IMG/VR virus record: IMGVR_UViG_3300017991_001876
Span: 1-26,089 of that record
Origin: a virus
Direction: 5' to 3' (one strand)
DNA: 26,089 bases
Shown here in pieces: positions 22,027 to 26,089 of this stretch (within the stretch, counting starts at the first letter, position 1; every line of letters starts with the position of its first letter). Below the pieces are notes generated by a model. It was not told the DNA's origin and searched no databases. It was given only the letters and a program-made list of their open reading frames with translations. The translations under genes and the position numbers were made by a program.

Positions 22027-22458
22027 CTAACCACCAAACTTCTTCATTAACCATTTATATAATCGTTTCATACCTACAAACAGTAAGTAGATAATTGCAC
22101 ACATCGGTAATACTATTGGTATAATTATCGCAATTAGCCAAATATACAGTAAATACTTGAGATAAATAAGAATCTGGTAATAATCTATTTCTGGGTGTTC
22201 ATAGCCATATTCAACTCCCCATTTAGCAACTTCAAACCCTGTGTATCCTACAAAATCTATCATCTTGTTAATAATGTTAGGTAGTCTATCTGCTGTGGTG
22301 TTTGTGTATTCTTTTACCTTATACTGAGATGAGTTCCATTTAATCTTGTTTGTCATATTATATATGTCATAGTCATCTCCTTGTGATACATAAACTTTCT
22401 GTCCAACTGCAAACATAGCTAAGAAAAACAGTAATAGTAGGAAGCTTATCCATCTCAT
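22027..22458 (-). CDS. Secreted/membrane protein, 143 residues
   Basis: A signal peptide (MRWISFLLLLFFLAMFAVGQ, cleavage near 19) precedes an ectodomain of about 75 residues with NMT, NSS and NTT sequons, then one or two transmembrane helices (about 97-130) and a basic cytoplasmic tail (KRLYKWLMKKFGG). It is unusual among early genes in being exported. It might act at the host surface, for instance in superinfection control, but nothing in the sequence says so. Confidence 0.65.
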   Translation of the reverse strand: MRWISFLLLLFFLAMFAVGQKVYVSQGDDYDIYNMTNKIKWNSSQYKVKEYTNTTADRLPNIINKMIDFVGYTGFEVAKWGVEYGYEHPEIDYYQILIYLKYLLYIWLIAIIIPIVLPMCAIIYLLFVGMKRLYKWLMKKFGG

Positions 22459-22682
22459 TTTAAATCACCATAGAGCGTCACTGATAATGCACCATTAGTA
22501 AGTTGTGTCATTTCATATCTGTACCATTTTAACTGCCTATCCTCTAGTTCATCTTTAATCTGTTGTATGGCTTTTTCTGCCATTCTTTCATAGCTAGTTA
22601 AGTTCATACCCATTAAGTTCTGGAATCCTGCTACGAAATCCATTATAAAGTTCCTAGTAACTACCTTTGTTATTGTTATCAT
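22455..22682 (-). CDS. Small alpha/beta protein, possibly YbjQ/DUF74-like
   Basis: 75 residues. The order strand (MITITKVVTRNF), Gly-containing loop (DFVAGFQNLMGMNLTSYERM), helix (AEKAIQQIKDEL), strands (LKWYRYEMTQLTNGALSVTLYGD) loosely resembles the YbjQ/DUF74 fold, whose signature is also a ...GG.L..Y..m..A pattern. The match is weak. A GGTGAGGG site lies just before the ATG. It overlaps both neighbours. Confidence 0.55.
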   Translation of the reverse strand: MITITKVVTRNFIMDFVAGFQNLMGMNLTSYERMAEKAIQQIKDELEDRQLKWYRYEMTQLTNGALSVTLYGDLK

Positions 22683-22797
22683 CTTCCCTCACCTGGTCTA
22701 TCTGTCTAATCTTTGCGTTTACCCATCTTAGATTTTCAAGATAGATGGCTTTTAGTACGCACAACGCCTTACGTTCCTCTTTAAACGCTATCGCCAT
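22654..22797 (-). CDS. Small charged helical protein, 47 residues
   Basis: Begins MAIAFKEERKALCVLKAIYL, mostly helical, ending in an Asn/Asp-rich tail (REDDNNNKGSY). Its 3' end overlaps the next gene by 29 bases and carries that gene's ribosome site. The start overlaps the preceding stop (TAATG). Function unknown. Confidence 0.5.
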   Translation of the reverse strand: MAIAFKEERKALCVLKAIYLENLRWVNAKIRQIDQVREDDNNNKGSY

Positions 22798-22931
22798 TAT
22801 TTATAACCCCTCAGACATTTATTATTTTTCCATTGATTACAGTTATTTCTACATATAACTCTATCAATAAGTTTTATAGAGTTGGCTTTACAGTAAATAT
22901 CTGCTATTTGTTTGTTGCCATTAATCGCCAT
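22797..22931 (-). CDS. Small Cys-containing protein, 44 residues
   Basis: Begins MAINGNKQIADIYCKANSIK; four cysteines (IYCKAN, VICRNNCNQW, NNKCLRG) could hold a zinc ion. The stop forms TAATG with the next gene, and the start lies inside the 3' end of the upstream coiled-coil gene. AGGTGAAA precedes the ATG. Not recognised. Confidence 0.55.
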   Translation of the reverse strand: MAINGNKQIADIYCKANSIKLIDRVICRNNCNQWKNNKCLRGYK

Positions 22932-23094
22932 TAAGTTTCACCTGCTTATCTTTAATCAGTATGTTCAACCGGGTAACTGTATTCAAGATAGTGTTATATT
23001 TCCACTCTACACGCTTCAAACGGTCATCCATCTTGTCAATACGTTCTAACAAAGACGATTCCAATAATTGTAGCTGCTTTTTTGATAAAGTCAT
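22921..23094 (-). CDS. Coiled-coil protein, 57 residues
   Basis: Nearly one amphipathic helix (LSKKQLQLLESSLLERIDKM, then DDRLKRVEWKYNTILNTVTR) with Leu/Ile at heptad positions, likely a dimer or trimer. It has no ribosome site: the ATG comes five bases after a T-run that follows a strong hairpin, so its translation may depend on readthrough of that hairpin or on a separate short leader. Confidence 0.6.
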   Translation of the reverse strand: MTLSKKQLQLLESSLLERIDKMDDRLKRVEWKYNTILNTVTRLNILIKDKQVKLNGD

Positions 23095-23103
23095 TTTAAA
23101 AAA

Positions 23104-23120
23104 GTGGGATAGAATCCCAC
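23104..23120 (-). terminator. Hairpin with T-run between early genes
   Basis: On the minus strand GTGGGAT-TCT-ATCCCAC forms a perfect 7-bp stem (extended by flanking pairs) directly after the TAA of the upstream gene and is followed by six T. It looks like an intrinsic terminator or attenuator in mid-operon, and would divide the early operon into an upstream regulatory part and a downstream part including the IbrBA and DUF6948 cassettes. Confidence 0.65.
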
Positions 23121-23121
23121 C

Positions 23122-23649
23122 TTAGTACGCTTTGACTACTAAGTAGCCGTTGTCATCTGCCACTGTTTCAAGTTCTTTTCCCCTCAAATCCTTAATATAA
23201 TCGATTTTAAGGAATCTTAACATTGAAGCCACTGCTGACCTATACCCTAACTTTCCATCTTTGTCTAGCTTAATCCACATACCATGTGTATTAATCTTTC
23301 TCCCTTTACCTTCGTACATGACACCAGATACTTCAACCAAGTTATCAGATTTCGGATGTTTTGTGTGTAACACAAGCTTATCTCCAACCTTCTTACCATC
23401 TTTCTCAATGGCCTTCACTTCGTACCTTTCTACCAGTACCTTCGCTGCTTCCATCTGTGGAGTATCTTCACCCACAGGTACATTGTCTATATCTGGTCGC
23501 ACATCTACAATATTTGTCTGTTCTTCTGTGTTTTCCATTTTCCAATTACCTCCATGCTTTGTAGCATCGTAATAACATTCTTCACACATACTACCATCTA
23601 GCCAAGCAAACTTTCCACATCCTCTACATTCACCTGCTATTGACCTCAT
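23122..23649 (-). CDS. Zinc-finger protein with conserved C-terminal domain, 175 residues
   Basis: The start at ATG 23649 (MRSIAGECRG) lies one base after the upstream stop and has GTGGGGGAT before it; an in-frame ATG at 23667 is the alternative. N-terminal zinc finger CRGCGKF...MCEECYYD (about 8-27). An acidic linker leads to a domain of about 100 residues (VLVERYEVKAIEKDGKKVGDKLVLH...GYRSAVASMLRFLKI...LRGKELETV) with the look of phage proteins that act near replication or as single-strand binders; that is a guess. Confidence 0.6.
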   Translation of the reverse strand: MRSIAGECRGCGKFAWLDGSMCEECYYDATKHGGNWKMENTEEQTNIVDVRPDIDNVPVGEDTPQMEAAKVLVERYEVKAIEKDGKKVGDKLVLHTKHPKSDNLVEVSGVMYEGKGRKINTHGMWIKLDKDGKLGYRSAVASMLRFLKIDYIKDLRGKELETVADDNGYLVVKAY

Positions 23650-23650
23650 C

Positions 23651-24151
23651 TTATCCCCCACTTTCATCTTCTAACATTTCAGGAACTATCGGTTTAGCTT
23701 CCTTTAGTTCCAGTAGTTCATCCATAATATCCTTTTGAGTTTCAATCTTAGGTTTATCTTCAACATCTGCACCGATACTTGCACCTTTAAACGATTCTCT
23801 ACCTGCGTATTTGGTTTTATCTACTGTCTTTGATGCTTTAATCTTATCAGTTTCAAACACAGTAAATTTATGGTTAGACAGTTCAGGCCTACGGATAACT
23901 AACGGCCTAGCCAGTTTAGGTAATCTTTTTATTGTAACTACAATTTTAAACTCATCTACAACAGAACTTATTTGTTTCTTATCGAAACATTTGTTACAGT
24001 AAAACAAAGAAACTGTATCTCTTTTTGTGTGATGAGTCCCTAGTATAAACTGTTTATCTGTTTTTTTGTTACATCTATCACAATATGCTTGTCCTTTATG
24101 ATAATATATATTAGTATGTTTATCAAAGTATATAGGTTTTTGTTCTATCAT
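23651..24151 (-). CDS. Zinc-ribbon protein with acidic tail, 166 residues
   Basis: N-terminal CDRCNKK...FYCNKCFDK (about 24-57) is a zinc ribbon with an internal HH. A basic strand region (IVVTIKRLPKLARPLVIRR) follows, then a disordered Lys/Asp-rich middle and an acidic C-terminus (MDELLELKEAKP...EDESGG). GAGGT precedes the ATG. The acidic tail with an N-terminal DNA-binding-like head resembles transcription adaptors, but no specific family is evident. Confidence 0.6.
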   Translation of the reverse strand: MIEQKPIYFDKHTNIYYHKGQAYCDRCNKKTDKQFILGTHHTKRDTVSLFYCNKCFDKKQISSVVDEFKIVVTIKRLPKLARPLVIRRPELSNHKFTVFETDKIKASKTVDKTKYAGRESFKGASIGADVEDKPKIETQKDIMDELLELKEAKPIVPEMLEDESGG

Positions 24152-24160
24152 CTTTTTACC

Positions 24161-24493
24161 TCACTTTATCATGTCTGCTAATATTCCAGAATCTCTAATT
24201 GCTTGGGCTGTCTTTATTCTTTCCTTAGTTTCTTCATCTTCTTCTTCTTCTTCTTTTCTTTTAAGTTCTAATAGTTGCATATTTATCATACCAAGTTTTT
24301 CACTATACTTACTAACTTCGTTTTGGTATTTCTCTTTCTGAACTAATAATTCATCTTTACTAGACTTTTTATATTTATTAGATAGATAAGCATTAACTAA
24401 ATCACAGATTAATTTACTGATATTTTCTTCGTTTTGTCTTAAATTGACATAATCATCATATCTTATCCATGCATGAATTTGTTGTCTTTTCAT
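24161..24493 (-). CDS. RHH regulator with coiled-coil tail, 110 residues
   Basis: A strand (QQIHAWIRYDDYVNL) and two helices (NISKLICDLVNAYLSN) form a ribbon-helix-helix-like N-terminus. Residues about 50-95 are a coiled coil ending in a Glu/Asp run (KRKEEEEEDEETK). AGGTGA precedes the ATG. A perfect inverted repeat (24529-24552) and a TATAAAT element lie directly upstream, and a half-site overlaps the ribosome-site region, strongly suggesting autoregulation. Confidence 0.65.
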   Translation of the reverse strand: MKRQQIHAWIRYDDYVNLRQNEENISKLICDLVNAYLSNKYKKSSKDELLVQKEKYQNEVSKYSEKLGMINMQLLELKRKEEEEEDEETKERIKTAQAIRDSGILADMIK

Positions 24494-24504
24494 TTTTCAC
24501 CTTT

Positions 24505-24552
24505 GTATCTAATTTTTTGATTTATACGTGTAGATACAATAGTGTATCTACA
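24505..24552 (-). promoter_or_regulatory. Operator-like inverted repeat, half-site and TATA box before the 110-residue RHH gene
   Basis: TGTAGATAC (24529-24537) and GTATCTACA (24544-24552) are exact inverse complements separated by AATAGT. A further half-site GTATCTA is at 24505-24511, next to the ribosome site. Between them the minus strand has TATAAAT, about 26 bases before the ATG. Site placement just upstream of the TATA box and over the leader is typical of repression by an RHH protein. Confidence 0.7.
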
Positions 24553-24574
24553 AAGCAACTGCCGATTATTCACT

Positions 24575-24805
24575 TTATTTCTCCAGCTTGAACCCATATA
24601 TACTATTATACTTTATAGATATAATATTATATATAATATTATCATAGTAGCCTCTTCTCAATTCAAAAATTCTTGCATTATACTGATAAATCCCTAAATT
24701 TAAGAGAGATTTTGTTGATACGAACTCATTTTCTGTTAATAACTTAAGGATTTTTCCACACTGGTCATCCCTATTCTGAAACTGTGTCATTGTAAGCTGA
24801 GTCAT
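24575..24805 (-). CDS. HTH_39-like helix-turn-helix protein, 76 residues
   Basis: The pattern QCGKILKLLTENEFVSTKSLLNLGIYQYNARIFELRRGY...YGFKLEK is the compact winged/HTH domain (HTH_39 type) common in phages and mobile elements; the conserved piece is LGIYQYNARIFELRRGY. It likely binds DNA; targets unknown. Start at 24805 (MTQLTMTQFQ), with AAGGAG about 10 bases upstream; it overlaps the 42-residue gene. Confidence 0.7.
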   Translation of the reverse strand: MTQLTMTQFQNRDDQCGKILKLLTENEFVSTKSLLNLGIYQYNARIFELRRGYYDNIIYNIISIKYNSIYGFKLEK

Positions 24806-24899
24806 TTTCTATGTACTCCTTAAGTTGTTCTTCTAATTGTTGAATCCTTTTCTTGAGTTCATCGCAGTTGGTACACTTAATTACGGTTTCGTAGGTCAT
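24771..24899 (-). CDS. Small CxxC coiled-coil protein, 42 residues
   Basis: Begins MTYETVIKCTNCDELKKRIQ; one CTNC knuckle is followed by a Gln/Glu/Leu coiled coil, a shape that could dimerise around a shared zinc. The ATG overlaps the upstream stop, and the 3' end overlaps the HTH gene by 35 bases. AAGGTGG precedes the start. Unknown role. Confidence 0.6.
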   Translation of the reverse strand: MTYETVIKCTNCDELKKRIQQLEEQLKEYIENDSAYNDTVSE

Positions 24900-25030
24900 A
24901 TTGCCACCTTTTTCACAGCATATCCTTCTTTTTTTATGTAGAATCCGATATACCCATCCTTAAACCTCTTAACCTGGATGTTACGGTTGTATATCCGGCA
25001 ATGTTCATCTAACTCTTTTATGGTTATCAT
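24896..25030 (-). CDS. Small basic protein, 44 residues
   Basis: Begins MITIKELDEHCRIYNRNIQV and contains FKDGYIGFYIKKEGY, probably a small beta hairpin with one N-terminal helix. A GGGGGGATGAAG run precedes the ATG. Unknown; part of the chain of tiny early genes. Confidence 0.55.
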   Translation of the reverse strand: MITIKELDEHCRIYNRNIQVKRFKDGYIGFYIKKEGYAVKKVAI

Positions 25031-25033
25031 TCT

Positions 25034-25180
25034 TCATCCCCCCAAACTATCCCCAACCAGTACGATTATAGCAAAGAAAAATATTAATATGTTGAATCCT
25101 GCCGATATATACAAGTATATGGCCAATGTCTTTAAACTAGGTTTAAGGTCATTGAAACCAACTCTTTCATCATCTTGCAT
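25034..25180 (-). CDS. Single-pass membrane protein, 48 residues
   Basis: A polar N-terminus (MQDDERVGFNDLKPSLKT) precedes a hydrophobic helix (LAIYLYISAGFNILIFFFAIIVLVG, about 19-43). AGGAGGT lies 8 bases before the ATG. It overlaps the upstream RHH gene by 11 bases. Unknown. Confidence 0.6.
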   Translation of the reverse strand: MQDDERVGFNDLKPSLKTLAIYLYISAGFNILIFFFAIIVLVGDSLGG

Positions 25181-25331
25181 CTTGCTTACCTCCTATTTTT
25201 TTATCCAATATAGCAAAATAATTCACCAGACAATCTTCAATAAATTCTGACCTGGTTATGTCGTTTGCTCTTCTTTTTTCAATATCTTCAAATATCCTAT
25301 CTCTACAAGTAAAAGTTATGTTCTTTGTCAT
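25170..25331 (-). CDS. RHH-like regulator, 53 residues
   Basis: A strand (KNITFTCRDRIFEDIEKRR) and a helix pair (ANDITRSEFIEDCLVNYFAI) follow the ribbon-helix-helix order, with the typical TRSEFIEDCL turn and second helix. The ATG follows the GNAT stop as TAAATG, with GGAGGT 8 bases upstream. Likely a transcription regulator of the early or late genes; the third or fourth RHH in this genome. Confidence 0.7.
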   Translation of the reverse strand: MTKNITFTCRDRIFEDIEKRRANDITRSEFIEDCLVNYFAILDKKIGGKQDAR

Positions 25332-25799
25332 TTATTCAACCTCCATGAGTATCTCTTTGATTTCAAATCCACATTTCTTGTAACAATTTATAGCTGCAAA
25401 GTTACCTGGAATTACGCCAAGTTTTAGTTTAGTTATACCGTACTTGTTCTTTAATCTGGTTCTTATCTGTTGTACAACTTCTTGGGCAACCCCTTTACCC
25501 CAATACTGTTTATCTCCAATCATTATACCTATTTCAGCAGAGTTGTTTTCAAAGTCAATACCTGATACCGTCACAGTTCCAATCGCAGTTAAGGTATCCA
25601 TATTTTTAATTTCGTGAACTACGTTGATGTAAAACATTTTTGAGTATGGGTTAAGGGTATGTTTAGCGATATACCTTTTACAAGATTCTATGCTTGGGTT
25701 TTTAGTATCCAGATACTTATTAACATCTTTATCTTTCAACCAGTGCAAATGGTTCTTTTCCAGTACGCCAATCTCAACTTCTTTTAATATTATGTCCAT
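25332..25799 (-). CDS. GNAT family N-acetyltransferase
   Basis: 155 residues, full length for the RimJ/RimL-type branch. The N-terminus has HLHWLKDKDVNKYLD (about 17-31, the usual W-L-x-D-x-x-V pattern). Motif A with acetyl-CoA pyrophosphate loop is GDKQYWGKGVAQEVV (95-109, Q98, G101, G103). The C-terminal motif is N133-x-x-A-I-N-x-Y140-x-x-x-GF145. The reaction is transfer of acetyl from acetyl-CoA to an amine; the substrate (protein N-terminus, ribosomal protein, antibiotic-like small molecule) cannot be told. Upstream ribosome site GGAGGGTGAT. As an early viral gene it may modify a host protein (inference). Confidence 0.85.
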   Translation of the reverse strand: MDIILKEVEIGVLEKNHLHWLKDKDVNKYLDTKNPSIESCKRYIAKHTLNPYSKMFYINVVHEIKNMDTLTAIGTVTVSGIDFENNSAEIGIMIGDKQYWGKGVAQEVVQQIRTRLKNKYGITKLKLGVIPGNFAAINCYKKCGFEIKEILMEVE

Positions 25800-25821
25800 T
25801 TAATCACCCTCCATAACTGAG

Positions 25822-25944
25822 TTAAGAGGAACTGATGTTCAGTTCCTTTTTAACATTCAGTGGATTACAAAACCATTCAGATACAATGTATCCGTCGTTT
25901 GTTGTGAACGATTCATAGTTTTTGTCTGTCATTGTTTTTTTCAT
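25822..25944 (-). CDS. First early-operon gene, 40-residue protein
   Basis: Begins MKKTMTDKNYESFTTNDGYI and ends with a hairpin-encoded ELNISSS. GAGGTG lies five bases before the ATG, and TATA-like elements are upstream (TATAAAC and TTTATATAG on the minus strand within the terminal repeat). Mixed polar, no domain. It may be a leader peptide for the operon. Confidence 0.55.
   Translation of the reverse strand: MKKTMTDKNYESFTTNDGYIVSEWFCNPLNVKKELNISSS
25827..25847. repeat. Hairpin, 9-bp perfect stem, at the stop of the first early gene
   Basis: AGGAACTGA-TGT-TCAGTTCCT; on the plus strand it is followed by five T, on the minus strand by CTTAACTC. It spans the last codons of the 40-residue gene. 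It could be an attenuator for the minus operon or block plus-strand readthrough. Confidence 0.55.
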
Positions 25945-25966
25945 ATAAAGCACCTCTTTATTGTTT

Positions 25967-26089
25967 ATATCTTGTTTATACCACTTGTAAATATGTTGAA
26001 CTATATAAACCTTTCGGTATTTTTCTTAATATGTTAAGAAAACCCCTTTATAAACGGACTATGTTATCAAGAAGTAGACAGCCACAATA
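25967..26089. repeat. Terminal direct repeat, right copy (circular overlap)
   Basis: Exact copy of 1-123. It includes the minus-strand promoter region of the early operon: TATAAAC at about 25975-25981 and TTTATATAG at about 26001-26009 (the same bases as 36-43 in the left copy). When the ends are joined, minus genes 349-82 and 25944 onward lie in tandem. Confidence 0.95.

Overview
The window is a complete circular genome with a short terminal overlap: the first 123 bases recur exactly as the last 123, giving a unit of 25,966 bp. It looks like an archaeal virus with a spindle-shaped-virus type of virion. Evidence: two paralogous ~85-residue major-capsid-like proteins with two hydrophobic helices, many small membrane proteins, secreted sequon-rich glycoproteins, archaeal TATA boxes (TTTATAAA type) at leaderless spacing in two places, and strong GGAGGTG ribosome sites. 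The sequence is AT-rich. I see no RNA genes, no CRISPR array, and no recognisable polymerase, Rep protein, integrase or transposase. Circular ~26 kb spindle-shaped viruses have been reported for anaerobic methanotrophic archaea (ANME-1). That resemblance is only a suggestion; the host cannot be read from the sequence.

Layout. (1) 82-349, minus: a leaderless pair, a small membrane protein and a 32-residue zinc ribbon. (2) 467-1058, plus: two capsid-like genes separated by a G/C hairpin with a T-run. (3) 3552-1063, minus: a ribbon-helix-helix (RHH) regulator, a helical protein, a P-loop ATPase and three membrane proteins. (4) 3640-17849, plus: the long virion operon. It holds a 932-residue basic protein, tiny and very basic proteins (one of 12 residues), membrane proteins, a 731-residue membrane-anchored glycoprotein and a 1265-residue secreted fibre with phage tail-fibre motifs. 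(5) 25944-17909, minus: the presumed early operon. It holds a GNAT acetyltransferase, RHH and HTH regulators, zinc-ribbon proteins, an IbrB/IbrA-like pair (ParB-fold plus PP-loop/PAPS-reductase fold) and a DUF6948-like gene coupled to an almost purely alternating glycine-repeat protein. Genes are packed with ATGA/TAATG overlaps, and no gene-free stretch exceeds about 120 bases.

Most interesting points. The early operon carries two cassettes that look inserted. IbrB-IbrA lies between two diverged copies of a small gene, the downstream copy having lost its 5' end, and is visibly more AT-rich than its surroundings. The DUF6948/glycine-repeat pair lies between perfect 22-bp direct repeats. The PP-loop protein has no ATG, GTG or TTG start upstream of its catalytic SGGKDS motif, so it must use ATT or a +1 frameshift from the ParB-like gene. 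How the parts work together (inference): the plus operon builds a membrane-containing virion with an adhesive fibre and basic DNA-binding peptides, the ATPase may act in packaging or assembly, and the early operon takes over regulation and may modify host or viral macromolecules.
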